Shown: one piece after another, positions 45,880-57,483 of the stretch
Layout: each line of letters opens with the position of its first letter
How positions within the stretch are numbered: the first letter of the stretch is position 1
Assembly: GCA_029747015.1 (NCBI GenBank)
Contig: JAKOGI010003057.1
Location: 1 to 64,000 of the forward strand
Length of the DNA stretch: 64,000 bases
Source: Carnegiea gigantea
Lineage: Eukaryota > Streptophyta > Magnoliopsida > Caryophyllales > Cactaceae
Reading direction: 5' to 3'
Position numbers and translations under genes: made by a program
Notes under the pieces: model-generated
Told to the model about the DNA's origin: nothing
Database searches by the model: none
What the model saw: the letters and a program-made list of their open reading frames with translations, nothing else

Positions 45880-46416
45880 AATATTGATCACGAGGAGAAC
45901 AAGAAATCTTCTTTTACTAGAATCTAGAAAGTGAAGGATGGCTATCACCACTAAATATGAGGCACACTATAAAAGAAGGTCGTGTGCTCCACAATTCACA
46001 ATCAATTCTTTCCTATCTTATAATAGCTTTAATTTAGATTTCAGAGGTAGATTAGTTTAGTTTGGTTCTCTATAAATGTTTGATTCAAGTATTCATACTT
46101 AATTTAATTTGGAGTTTTTATTAATCAATTCAATTTAACTTTTGACTTTTGCTTTCAACTATTCGTCAATCTTTTGGTAATCTTCTTCCTCTCTATCCTC
46201 CCTTTTCTCTTGATTAATATTTGTTACTTTCTAATTCATTATGCTGATGTCCCCATTAGTAGTTGTTTGGTTTGTAGATTCAATCATGTTTAGGTTAACT
46301 TTAATTTTTTTACAGGTCGTGTGACTTTTGCTTTCATGTTTACAACTTTAATTGTATGGGTTACTAGTTAATCTAGTGGCCTAAATTGGATCCTGTCTCT
46401 AAGAGAATGACCCTTA
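45880..46416 (+). repeat. 5' LTR of family A copy 5 (partial)
   Basis: Aligns with the reverse complement of 5800-6300 (ATTGATCACGAGGAGAAC, GATGGCTATCACCAC, TTAGTTTAGTTTGGTTCTC). Compared with the 3' LTR it lacks about 80 bases before its end. ACTATAAAAGAAGG near 45966 is a possible TATA box. Confidence 0.6.
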
Positions 46417-46419
46417 AGG

Positions 46420-46440
46420 TTTTGGCCTCGTTACTGGGAT
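46420..46440 (+). other. Asp-type PBS-like site
   Basis: TTTTGGCCTCGTTACTGGGAT corresponds to TTTTGGCGCCGTTGCCGGGGA and is the best preserved of the three family A sites. Confidence 0.65.
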
Positions 46441-46679
46441 AGAGGGTCGTATTTTAATCATTTTTCTTTTTTGTTCATTTATCTAATTATTTCAATAATT
46501 TCAGTTAATAGCTTTATTTCATCATTTTTGCTACTATCTTGAAATTTTCTTGTCAAATTTTCTTGTTTTATTATTTTATTGCCTTCTTTTCAAAGAAATT
46601 AGAAACCTATAAAAATCAAAAGGAAATTTGGAAAAAAAAATAAAGACGGCTGTGTTCCATTTCCATCAAACTCTTTTAA

Positions 46680-47600
46680 ATTATTTTGAGTTTCTGAAAA
46701 TGTTGATAAGGCTATGAACTTGTTTGAGTTGGTTGTTGGTGGCGCTTATGAGTTCAAAAAGATTGGTTGGGCTTCTAGGGTGGCCTTTCGTGATCCATGT
46801 GCCTTCCATGCTAGACTGTTTTGTGAGGAAAAATTCCTTGTTTTGCTCCCCCTCTGATTCATGAATATCTCCCTCTTATGTTTAACTTCTTATGATGCTT
46901 TTGACCATAAGTCTAACTCCTATCCTGAATATTTTTGACTGAAATCTAAAACTAAAAGTGACATCGAAACTACATTCTATTCAGTGAAGCATAAGATGGG
47001 TAATATGTTTAAAACAGTTGTCAAAATTGGTTCAAAGACAAATGAATCAATATACCTAATTTGGTTGAGAATGACCTTAGCGTAGGTTTTAACCCACATG
47101 AGGAATGTCTTATGGGTGATTTTGAATTCCCTTCTTTTTGAGTCCTCAAGTTTTTGTTAATAATCCTATGTGTGCCTTGAAGGGAGGAAAAGATCTTTCT
47201 TTACCTATTTTTACACCTGCACCCCTAGATTGACCATTTGTGATCCTCTTTTTTATTTAGCTACTATAGGAGAGGCCTGAAGAAGGTGTAGATTTTGAGG
47301 TTGAATCTAGCTCTAGTGAGTTGCGTACATATGCTAGTAGTTTGGTAAGTTGCATGAGTGTAATTCTGATGGGAAAGAGCATATGTTTATGGAGAATCCT
47401 ATAAGTGGGAGTCTTCATGTGAGGAAGTTGTGGTAGAGGTGTTGCCCGTAGTGTTGAACCTACTAGTTCTGAATTATGTGCTTCCCTTTTGTTAGTCCCT
47501 GCTCCCTTTACTTGTTAACCACCTTCCCGTTCCCTTGAGTACTTCTTTGTAAGGCTTGTAGATGATTGTGTAATAGCTAACCTCAACAATGATTTGGCCT
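46680..47600 (+). pseudogene. Family A gag-position remnant
   Basis: Translations in shifting frames match the 160-codon ORF at 19568-20050 (YEFKKI, AFDHKSNSYPEYF, LKSKTKSDIETTF). The match continues past its end (PQVFVNNPMCALKGGKDLSL against the 20150-20200 region), so the ancestral protein was longer than the surviving ORF. Stops and shifts throughout; function unknown. Confidence 0.5.
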
Positions 47601-49127
47601 TGTGGATATTGAGATAGAAAGAATTGAAGGAGTGTTAATAAGTTTAATAAGTCCCTAGGTAACAATGGCTTTAATTCCTTAATTAATCTTTACTATATAT
47701 ACCTAAAGGATGTGCCTAGAAAAGTTTTATGGGCTACATTTTTCCTATGCTTTTTCAACTTTTATAAAGCTTTTGATAAATTACAAAAGGTCGCAAATTA
47801 TTAGTATAGTGATATTTGTGTCCTCTACTATGCATAACCACGAGGTGCAGCCACAAGCGTAGGATAAGCTCTTGAGAGTAGTAACTGCATATAAATTGGA
47901 GACTTGAGTCATAGAAGGAGGGGAGTGGCTGACGCTCTTCGGTTCTCACTTGGCATCTACTAATAGAGGCATTGTTCAGCTATAAGTAGTGCTCAAGCTG
48001 GTGTTATTGTTCTATCTACTTTTGTGCAATACTATATATTTATTTTTCTTTTTCTTTTCTTTTCATGTCTTTGAAGCTCCTTAACCAACAATGTGGACAT
48101 TATGTCATTTTGGCGTAGAGAAGGGGAGTCCTTGCTTAATAAATTTTTGAAAAGGAAAAATAAAGAAGAAAAATTTTGAAACAAACCAAAAAAAATTTTC
48201 TACTTTAGTTTGGTTTAAGGGTGTTGTACTGTCTTTGATTGATTTTGACCCCTTTATGACTTAATTATTAGGTTGTACATAATTATTGTGTACATGATAC
48301 AACTAGGTCTAAAGTTGGTCATTCCATTCCATGTAGTCTGTTATAATTATAAGTCTAGTCCTTACTAATATATCACCATTGTTTTAAGGTTGTAGACTTC
48401 TATGGTATTCTTCCACTTGTCTTTTTATATTGTTCTTCTTATTTTTTCTTTTAATTCCTAAGAAAAGTAAAGAGAAAAGGCAATAAAAAGAAAAAAACCA
48501 AAAAATAAATTTAAAAAAAAAGTGGGGGAAAGAGTCTTAGAGTTGGCAAATGACAACTATCTCCTTAAGGCATGCACGAGCAATCCTACCTTCTTAGGCA
48601 ATATTGCTACTGGGAAAGCTTGCTTTTTAGTTCATTAAATTAATAAAATAGTTAATGTTAGTCAAGTGGGATTGCATTGGGCTCTAGCTGGCCTAACTCT
48701 TAAGGTGATGGTACACTTGCTGAGCACTGGAACACATTCATTGTTGTGATGAATTGTAGTGCTGAAAGCTCATGTTTGAATCTCGTTAGTGGGTACCAAG
48801 AGTCTTGATGTGTACATTATGCTTGCGTACAATCTGATATTAGGTTTGCAAGGGTGATATTTTTGTTGAGTATGCATAGTTTTCCTTTATTGTATACTTG
48901 AGTGTATTCTCAGAATTGAAAACAAAAATGATTTTCTATTTTTATTTGTTTTTCTCTTTTTCTTTTTTAAGATTTTGTGAGTGTATGTCTTGCAAATACT
49001 CATGAGATTGCACTCGCTCACTAGGGGAAATGTATCATTTTAACGGTGAATCCTACAATAGTTAGTTAGATGTTTCGGATAGGTTTTTTCTCTTTTGTTT
49101 TACTCGAGGACAAGTGAAATCTTGATT

Positions 49128-49133
49128 GGGAGG
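49128..49133 (+). other. Polypurine tract of family A copy 5
   Basis: GGGAGG four bases before the 3' LTR start TGTTTGGGCACC, in the Athila/Tat-like context described for the element. Confidence 0.65.
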
Positions 49134-49137
49134 TATT

Positions 49138-49833
49138 TGTTTGGGCACCAAAAGTAACCATTTAAGTATTTCTAATCACTTTATTTTTGATAAGACTTTT
49201 CTTGAATTTTATTTGGTTTTGTGTGTTTGTGCAGGGAATAGTGATTTAATGGAATATTGAGGTTATCAGCTTAGTGTGTAAGACTAATTCGTGCAAATTT
49301 TGAAAAATTATAGCTAAGTGAAAAAACTGGAAATCAACTACGCATCAAACAATTTTTCTATTATGGTGACTTTTCTAATAATGATTAATGAGTGGAGAAC
49401 AACAAACTTAGTCCAACTAGTATTTAGGTTTAGTTCAAGTTGCAGTTTTTATTAATCAATTCAATTCATCTTTTAATTTTTTCTTTCAATGTATTCATCA
49501 ATCTTTTGGTAATCTCTTCTCTCTTTCTCTCTCTCTCTCCCCCCCACCCCTTGGTTCTCTTGATTAAAATTTATTACTTTCTTATTCATTCTGGTAATTT
49601 GCCTATTAGTAGTTGTTCAGTTTGTACATTCCATCATTTTTAGTTAAATTCAATTTATGCATATTGAGTGATTTTTGTTTTCATGTTTATTGGTTTCAAA
49701 TAAGTTACTATGGATTACTTGTTATTGTAGTGGCCTAAATTCGACCCTATCCCTATGGGACCCACCGTTAAATATTATGATTGACAACTGTACACTTGTG
49801 GTATAACTATACCTTCTTTTTAGGATCTTATCA
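49138..49833 (+). repeat. 3' LTR of family A copy 5
   Basis: 696 bp from TGTTTGGGCACC to GGATCTTATCA. It includes the family phrases AGTAGTTGTTCAGTTTGTAC and ACACTTGTGGTATAACTATACC. It is followed after about 108 bases by the SIRE-like LTR. Confidence 0.7.
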
Positions 49834-49941
49834 GTTGCATATGAGTTTCTTAATATATATTGACAATTATATCTTAACTGCTCTTACTGTGATTACTTAA
49901 CATGCCTAACTATCATATGTTGAGCATAGTGGTACATGTCA

Positions 49942-51548
49942 TGTTGAGTTCGTGAGTATACAACCACAAGAGGGGGGGTGAATTGTGGTGTCTGATTTTC
50001 GCGTTGTAAATAACAAACACCCTAGTAGAGGTTGTTCTCAAATGACAAACACCCTGATAGCTTGTTTGCACGGGGTGTTCTCAATTATTGCAGATGCGAA
50101 AATCACCAAGATAAATGCGGAAAATAAAGCACACACAATTTTTACGTGGAAAACACCTCTAGCCCAACTGAGGTGTGAAAAACCACGACCTACCTCGTGT
50201 AGGATTTAACCACTTTCACTAACGGGTTTCACACGTTACAAATGTAACACACCTTGTTACAACTTGCAACCACGTAACCTTCTTCCCAAAGACAGGTTAC
50301 ACCACGTCCAACCTTCGCAAGATTAGACACGTCCAAGTCCACACGACTAGGACACACTCACTCACTTTTCTGATTCAAGATCAGGGTTACAAACACCTTA
50401 CAGGGGGTGCTTCTTACTAAGCAGATGTAAGGTACAATGAAGATCCTATTATGCCAATGGTTTGAAAACTCAAAATCAAACACAGCTTGTCACGGTTTGC
50501 TTTTCAGAATGAAGCTCAAGAATCTTTGAGTGTAGACCGTATTTTCTGATTTTTCCTGAATTTTTCAAAAAGCTGTGTTTAAGCAAATTCAACCTGAGTT
50601 TTGTATCTGCTCTTTTCTCGTGTGTTGTGTGTCTATTGGAAGAGAAAAAGATGAGGTTTTTAAACACAAAAACCAACGGTCATAAGCCACAGAATCAGCT
50701 AAGTATAGAAAACGATTTTCAATCAGGAAATGTTCTCCTACGGCTAGTGATAAAATTTTGCCAAAATATAAGGGATTTGATATCTTAAAAGATAACCCTT
50801 ATCTTCCCATAACCGTGAGGTGGATTCAAAAAAGCAACCAGAAATTTTCAGCTTTTGAAACTTTACCATATCCGAAAATATGGTCAAAGGAAATCTTTAA
50901 GTTTTGGCAAATCTCCCAAAACTTATTTTCGAAAATCTCCCATAATATCTTCAAGAAATATCCTTTCTAGAGAAATAGTAGTTTTGAAATTCAAGGAAAG
51001 TAATCTAGAGATCTTAGCCAACTAAAATAAATTTTCAAAGATAACCGGGTGTGGCTACTGCAATTCAGAAACACCCTAGGCACCCTGTTCGTAGGGTTGT
51101 TCGCAATTGGTGTTCTGAAGCACTTAGCGCAAATACCGATTCAAGAGGTGTTTAAAATGATGTTTTTAATATTGGCATATTAACAAGAGTCTAAATAAAT
51201 AAAACCTATATACCCGAGACTTCTTGTTTTGAATGTCATCTTGTCCAAGTTTTATGGTGCTTCTGTGAACACCAAGGCCACCTTGTTTGCTGGGGTTGTT
51301 CTTCCCATTGCTAGAGTTCAGGAACATGCCTTACAATCAACTGTCGAGATGGTGTTCTTGACTTAATATAGAATCACAAGTAAAACCTGTTTTGAAGACT
51401 TGTTCTCACATGTAGCAAACCAGTTAGTATAATAAAGAACACAAACACCAGTTAGGCCTGTTTGGAGACCGTGTTTGGAGCAACATTACTAGGATAAATT
51501 TTTACACTTGGATTTGTTATCATCAAAACTAAATATAATAACTCAACA
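49942..51548 (-). repeat. 3' LTR of SIRE-like element
   Basis: 1,607 bp with 9-bp perfect inverted ends. It contains a hairpin at 50145-50187 with outer stem CGTGG/CCACG, A-tracts and inner stem CACCTC/GAGGTG, plus many scattered AACACC/GGTGTT words. ORFs of 60-75 codons inside are not genes. Confidence 0.95.
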
Positions 51549-51562
51549 AATTCTCCCTTTTT
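51549..51562 (-). other. Polypurine tract of SIRE-like element
   Basis: The minus strand reads AAAAAGGGAGAATT and runs directly into the LTR start TGTTGAG. The upstream GTCATCATC context is typical of SIRE elements. Confidence 0.9.
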
Positions 51563-51855
51563 GATGATGACAAACCAAGTGACCATATTAACCAAAAAAA
51601 AAAACTTTAATGCTGATAGGGATCCATGTAAGTCAAGGTCCACTTAAGTCAATGCTAGGTTCATTCGTCAATAGGAGGGTTACACTCTTCTTCCCCCTTT
51701 TGGCATCATTAAAAAGCATAAACAACATTATGAATGCAAGAAAAGAAGTATGTAGCAGAAGGGGCAAGAAGCATTAATAATGAGATATTGCATTAAAAAA
51801 TACAATGCCAAAAACGAAATTAAGAAAGGAGGAGACTAGAGAGCAGCCTATACAA

Positions 51856-53715
51856 TCAGGGAGCAGGGGGTGGTTTCGTTTGCAGAGGAGGAATGCTGGG
51901 GGCAAGAGTGGAGAGAAGTGCAAGGAGATCTTCATGGCGTTTGGCCGAGAGAGCTCGTTCCTCAGCAAGAGCAGCCTTGACAGCTGAGAGCTCATCCTTG
52001 AGGCGAGCATTGTCCTCAAGAACAGCCTCAACCTTGACGGAAGGTTGCCCAGAAACAGGTGGTCGAGGTGGTCGACGTCCCTGTTTGGAAACTGACCCTT
52101 CGCCAACCTCATAGCCACTCCCTAGGAGAGTGTCAATCCCAATCTCATCAATGATTTGGGCCGCCACTCTTCGTGTGAGCACTATCCCAAAGTGCTCAAG
52201 CACCCTTGTCAACAGAAACCCATAGCCAAGATCATGTGCCCGGGTGGTGTTCGCAATTCGCTCTATGTGGCGAATCATGATTGCAGGGAGGTTTACTGGT
52301 TCCTCCCGATCCAGTAGGTCCACCAGACATTGATCGAAGGCATCTGCTGAGTTTCGCCCTTGACCTCGCGGTATTATGTTCTTGATAGTGAACATAAACA
52401 GTAGTTGGTGTAGGGAGGTCATTTCACCCTTCTTAACCGAAAGGGGTGTTCTCAGGCCCTGTTTTTGACTAAGGCGTTTGGACACCTCTAAGAACCTGGC
52501 TGTTTCCAGGGCAGTTTTGTCTTCCCTCACATACAAAGCAAATCCATGAGAGGGGATGCCCAGAATATCACTTAGGGTGGCTTCATCAAAGGAGAAATGA
52601 CACTCATTGACAGCACTTGTCACTACCCCATTTGTGACAGAGCAGTTGGCATAGGATTCAGCCAACTCGGGCATAGAACACCCTTGCTGGGTGTTTGCAA
52701 ACAACTCAAGCCAGCCTTGGACTCGAAGCTTGGTCAAGAACACCCCCAGACCCTGTTCCTCAAAAAAGCTTACATTCACTACCTTCCCCCTGACGACATT
52801 GCGCTTCAGTAACTGCGCATGTTTGTCAGACATAGGAGAGGGAGTGAACTGCTTTGGGCGTTTAAGGACAGGAACAGAGGTGGTAGTTTCTGGTAGGGGG
52901 GCTGTTCTGGGCTTTCGCTTGAGGGGTGTTTTGGCAGGAGAGGGCTTCACAGCAGGTTTATTGGTTGGTTTTGGAGGAGATTGTTCTTAAGAGGACTCGG
53001 AAAACACCGGTGTCCCCTGTTTGAAGGTGGTGTTCTCAGAGTCAGAACTCGAGAACCCTTCAGAAGAAGAAGAAATCTCCTCGATGATAGGAGCAGAGGG
53101 TTTGGAGGGACGATGAGAGGATTGAAACGCTAGCCTTGCAGATTTTCGAGAGGGCTTAGAGGATTGAGGAGTTTGAGAGGGTTGAGACCTTGGTTGTGGC
53201 CTTGTTCTTGGCGTTCTGCTACGCCTAGCCACGATTTTCACCCTCTTCCTTTTCTCTCCAGTTTGAAAGACTGGAGGGGAGATTTCAGCCTCAGGGAGAG
53301 AATTCTTCTCTAGACTCTCCTCTGACGACTCATTCGACTTCCCTTGGAAGTCGACATGCAGATCCTCCACAAACACACCTTCGACAGAGGCAGCCCCTGT
53401 TTTTGTCGCGGTGTCAGAGAACAACCCAGAAGAACAGGGCTCAAAATTAAGCCCTTCAGGGGTTTCCAAGAATTGTTCTTGAGACCCCGATTTTGTTCCC
53501 TCTGACTCAACTGAAATGGAACAAGCAATTGCCCCTACGAGGAACACCAATTCCCTTCGACATTCAAAGGGAATATCATTCATCCCCATTCCCACTGATT
53601 TTAGGGACAAGCTTTTCAGGAATTTGAAAGGCTTGTACGAGATTGGGCGAGAAGGAGCAGGGATTGAGGAAGCAAGAACGAGGGCTTTTGAGTGAGAGGT
53701 GTTGTTGGAAGCCAT
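51856..53715 (-). pseudogene. SIRE-type extra 3' ORF (envelope position), one stop
   Basis: A 619-residue frame starting MASNNTSHSK and broken once, by TAA at 52989-52987; the neighbouring copy has GAA there. Residues about 1-240: Ser/Pro-rich, with a basic NLS-like cluster (KRKRVKIVARRSRTPRTR) and SSSSEGFSSSDSE acidic serines. About 290-480: a globular part (VVNVSFFEEQGLGVFLTKL, AESYANCSVTNGVV, LSDILGIPS) resembling the domain called putative plant transposon protein. C-terminus: a coiled-coil heptad stretch (LEDNARLKDELSAVKAALAE) and a Pro-rich end. SIRE lineage ORFs here have been called envelope-like, but I see no signal peptide or membrane segment, so a nuclear or capsid-related role fits better. 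It begins 450 bases after the pol stop. Confidence 0.8.
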
Positions 53716-53775
53716 TGTTTGCTAGAGGAGAGAGATTAGGGTTTAGAGGGTTTTGCTAGGGTTTGAAAGCAAGAA

Positions 53776-53778
<3 letters not shown>

Positions 53779-53809
<31 letters not shown>
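53779..53809. repeat. (GA)n tract upstream of extra ORF
   Basis: About 15 GA repeats 65-95 bases upstream of the extra ORF start; on the coding strand it reads (TC)n. The second copy has a shorter tract at 63120-63144. It could be a leader or a pyrimidine tract for splicing. Confidence 0.85.
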
Positions 53810-54166
53810 CAAGACGGGGAAAACAGACACACGCAAAGGGGGTTTTTAAACTCCCTACCCATTATGAAGGGCCACCTAGGAAACACCTAGAATTTAAGCA
53901 GGCAGCATACATTAATGACAATCAAGGCATACCTGTTCGAGCCATCTGTTCTTGAACATGCTTCTCTCATTCTAAGGTCTGTCATGAATACTCTTTCTCC
54001 ATCTCCCAGGGCAGCAGTCTTCATAAATAATCATAATAGCACACAAGACTACACATATTTGTTAAGCATAGACCACTGTTTTGATAGCAATAATTGCAAA
54101 CAAGTGGATAGAACAGGTATTATAGGGTGTTTTGTCAGCTTGATCTAACTCTGAGAACAGGTGTTC

Positions 54167-55813
54167 TCAGGGTGTTTTCACCAACCCCAATTCCAGTCTG
54201 TTTCTCTCAAATTGGTCTCTAACTAGTGCCTTAGTGAATATATCAGCAATTTGATTTTCCGTTAAGCAAAAATTCATAGAGATTAAACCCTTTTCAACAT
54301 TATCTCTCAAGAAATGATGTCGAATGTCAATATGCTTTGTTCGTTTTTGTTGACATGGATTTTTGGCAATATTAATTGCACTTGTGTTATCACAAAAAAT
54401 AGGAATGCGCCCAATGTCAGCACAAAAGTCCTTAAACTGTTGCCTTATCCACAACAGTTGAGCACAACATGAAGCTGCTGCAACATATTTAGCTTCTGCT
54501 GTGGACATGGCAACTAAATGTTGCTTCTTGGTAGCCCAAGATACCAAACAAAGTCCAAGAAAGTGAGCCATACCTGAGGTACTCTTTCTATCAACTAGGA
54601 ATCCAGCATAGTCAGCGTCAGCATATCCAACAAGATCAAAATTGCAACCTTTAGGATACCATAAAGCTAAATTGGGTGTATGTTTCAAATACCTTAGTAT
54701 CCGTTTAACAGCCTTAAGATGAGTTTCCTTAAGGTTAGCCTGAAAACGGGCACATAAACCAACACTAAAAACAATATCAGGTCTACTAGCAGTTAGGTAT
54801 AAGAGTGACCCAATCATACCCCTATAGAGTTTTTCCTCAACTGAGGGACTCCCATCATCCATAACCAACTTGGTTGAAGGAGAAATAGGAGTGTCTATGG
54901 GTTTGGCCGACTCCATCCCAAAACACTTAAGTAATTCCTTGATATACTTTTGCTGATGGATCATGGTGCCGTTTGGAGTTTGCTTGATTTGTAAGCCTAA
55001 GAAAAAATTAAGCTCACCCATCATGCTCATCTCAAACTCACTCCTCATCATATTTGAAAATTCATTGCATAAATCATGGTGAGTTGCACCAAATATAATG
55101 TCATCAACATATATTTGGACAATCAATAAATGTTCCCCCTTAGTTTTTAGAAACAAGGTATTGTCTACCTTGCCTCTTCTAAAATCATTTTCAAGTAAAA
55201 AACTTGACAACCGTTCATACCAAGCTCTTGGAGCTTGTTTTAAACTATAAAGTGCCTTGTCAAGTTCAAAAACATGATTTGGAAAATCACCATTTTCAAA
55301 ACCAGGGGGTTGTTTGACATACACCTCTTCTTTAAGGTATCCATTTAGGAATGCACTTTTAACATCCATTTGACATAGCTTGATTTCCATATGAGCTGCA
55401 AAGGCTATTAAAATTCGAATAGCCTCAATTCTAGCAACTGGTGCAAAGGTTTCTTCGTAATCGATCCCTTCTTCTTGATTGTATCCTTGTACAACCAGCC
55501 GTGCCTTGTTCCTGATGACTGTTCCTGACTCATCCAGTTTGTTTCGGAACACCCACTTGGTTCCAATGATTGTTCTCTCTACAGGTTTAGATACAAGGTG
55601 CCATACCTTGTTTCTTTCAAATTGATGAAGCTCTTCTTGCATAGCCGTGATCCAATCTGAATCTGCAAGAGCTTCATTCACACTTTTTTGCTCAATGTTA
55701 GAAAGAAAAGCATAGAAAGCACAAAAATTCTTTAGCTTAGATCTAGTTTGCACTCCAGTATTAATATCTGACAAGATTTGATCAAGAGGGTACGAACTAT
55801 GGTGCTTCCATGG
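54167..55813 (-). pseudogene. Copia reverse transcriptase and RNase H
   Basis: Open for 535 codons from 55774 and, in the same frame, back to the TGA at 55816-55814 that separates it from integrase. RT motifs are intact: [68 protein letters not shown] (catalytic DD), and FFLGLQI. RNase H follows, with GYADADYAG (first Asp), STAEAKYVA (Glu), [11 protein letters not shown] (Asp) and [15 protein letters not shown]. It ends with [18 protein letters not shown]. This domain itself has no lesion, so the catalytic part was under constraint until recently. Confidence 0.95.
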
Positions 55814-57090
55814 TCATGAGGTAAGAGGATCCACAGACCTATGCTCTACTCTAGTCGTAACATAATGCTTACGATCATCTCCCGAGCCTGTTTCTGCACA
55901 TGTTTGTAAATCTATTCCTGAAGAACACGGTTCCGAACAGGGTTCAGCGGTGTTTTCCCTTGTTTGGTGTTCACCTTGCCTGCTGTTTTGAGGAACACCT
56001 TCAGGAGTTGTTTTCTCCATGGTGTTCTTACCTCGTTTATCTTGGAGCAACACTTCTTTTCGAACAAGACATAATTCAAGTTCATCTTCCTGTGCATCAT
56101 TCTCACTCAACACGTTAGATTCATTAAAAAGCACATGCACACTTTCCTCAACACACAAGGTTCTTTTGTTAAAGACTTTGTTTGCCTTGCTGTGAGAAGA
56201 ATAACCAAGGAATATTGCCTCATCACTCCTAGGGTCAAACTTTCCTAAGGCATCCTTTCCATTATTATGCACAAAACACCTACAACCAAATGTCCTTAGG
56301 TGCGTAATATTGGGTTTTCTGCCTTTGAAAAGTTCATAAGGAGTTTTATTCAATATAGGTCTGATCATGCATCTATTTATAATGTAACATGAGGTGTTCA
56401 ATGCTTCTGCCCAAAAATACCTAGGAAAACCACTAGCAATAAGCATTGTTCTGGTCATGTCTTCCAGGGTGCGATTTTTGCGCTCAACCACCCCATTTTG
56501 TTTGGGTGTTCTTGGAGCTGAGAAGTTAAGATCAACACCATGTTCATTACAATAGTTGATAAAACTTGCATTTTCAAACTCAGTTCCATGATCAGATCTC
56601 AAGCTAATTAAAGAGTGTCCTACTCTCTTTTCAACCTTTTGAGAAAGGCAATAAAATTCTCAAAGGTTTCATCTTTGGATGCCAAAAACAAGGTCCAAGT
56701 AAATCGAGAGTAATAATCCACTACAACAAGCACATACTTTTTCCCACCTTTACTAGTTATCCTCATGGGACCACACAAATCAATGTGTAATAATTCTAGA
56801 GGTCGGGTAGTGCTTACACATTTTTTCGATTTAAAAGAAGATCTGACTTGTTTGCCTTTTGCACAAGCTTTACATACCTTGTCATCATTAAACTTGATGG
56901 AAGGTAGTCCAACAACCAAATCTTTGAAAACAAGTTTGTTTAACAAAGATAGGCTTGCATGACCTAGTCTCTTGTGCCATAGCATTATATCATCATTTAA
57001 TGCATTTAAACAAGTCAGATTAATTTGGGGAAGAGTGGAAATACAAACTTTATAAACATTTTGACATCGCTTCCCCCTCAACACAACATC
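55814..57090 (-). pseudogene. Copia integrase
   Basis: Begins with the GAG-pre-integrase zinc domain (LWHKRLGHASLSLLNKL ... KVCKACAKGKQ; HHCC). The core follows: LELLHIDLCGP (first Asp), then after a one-base frameshift near 56620-56640, RSDHGTEFENASF (second Asp) and NGVVERKNRTLEDMTR (catalytic Glu). The C-terminal GKRKPN-type motif is present as ELFKGRKPNITHLRTFGCR. It ends at TGA (55816-55814). A further TGA at 57093-57091 separates it from protease. Polynucleotidyl transferase that inserts the cDNA; inactive here. Confidence 0.93.
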
Positions 57091-57483
57091 TCATGTGTCG
57101 TCATTCACAACCAAGCAACGTGTTCGTGAGAACACCACTAGGTTGTTCTTGTCACACAGTTGGGACACACTTAGCAAATTGTGCTTTAAACCATCAACCA
57201 AGTGCACATTGTTAATTGAATGGGAGAGAGTTTTACCAATATTACCTATACCGACAATTGTCCCAGACTTGCCGTTTCCAAATGCTACACCCCCACCATT
57301 CAAAGCTGTAAGTGAGAGAAAATTTGATCTTTCTCCAGTCATGTGCCGCGAACACCCACTATCAACATACCACAGCTGCCTGTTTTTAAGGTTGTTTTCT
57401 GATCTGTTTGACAGGGTGTTTCTTACCCTATTTGCTGGGTTGTTTATGGGATTGTTCTCTCTCACTTCAGCCTGCAAAACAAA
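57091..57483 (-). pseudogene. Copia aspartic protease
   Basis: LWYVDSGCSRHMTGE contains the intact DSG active site (about 57385-57345). It is followed by the VGIGNIG segment and LVDGLKHNLLSVSQLCD, typical of copia proteases. Bounded by TGA codons at 57486-57484 (upstream, gag side) and 57093-57091. Cleaves the Gag-Pol polyprotein in the family. Confidence 0.92.

Larger units (their letters stand above)
45780..49833 (+). mobile_element. Gypsy-like non-autonomous element, family A copy 5
   Basis: Most complete copy: a partial 5' LTR, Asp-type PBS-like site, 2.7-kb interior, PPT and 3' LTR. Immediately before the 3' LTR it has TACTCGAGGACAAGTGAAAT and GATTGGGAGG, the region that in Athila/Tat elements reads CTCGAGGACGAGCAAA...GGGGG. 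The interior aligns with copies 1 and 2 but contains no RT, integrase or protease motif. Such elements depend on gypsy relatives for replication. The 5' LTR end and 3' LTR are strongly diverged, so the copy is old. Confidence 0.75.

Noticed and set aside
51805..53000. Plus-strand ORFs of 60-99 codons opposite the extra ORF
   Set aside because: They are shadows of the minus-strand coding frame and recur in the same form in the second copy.
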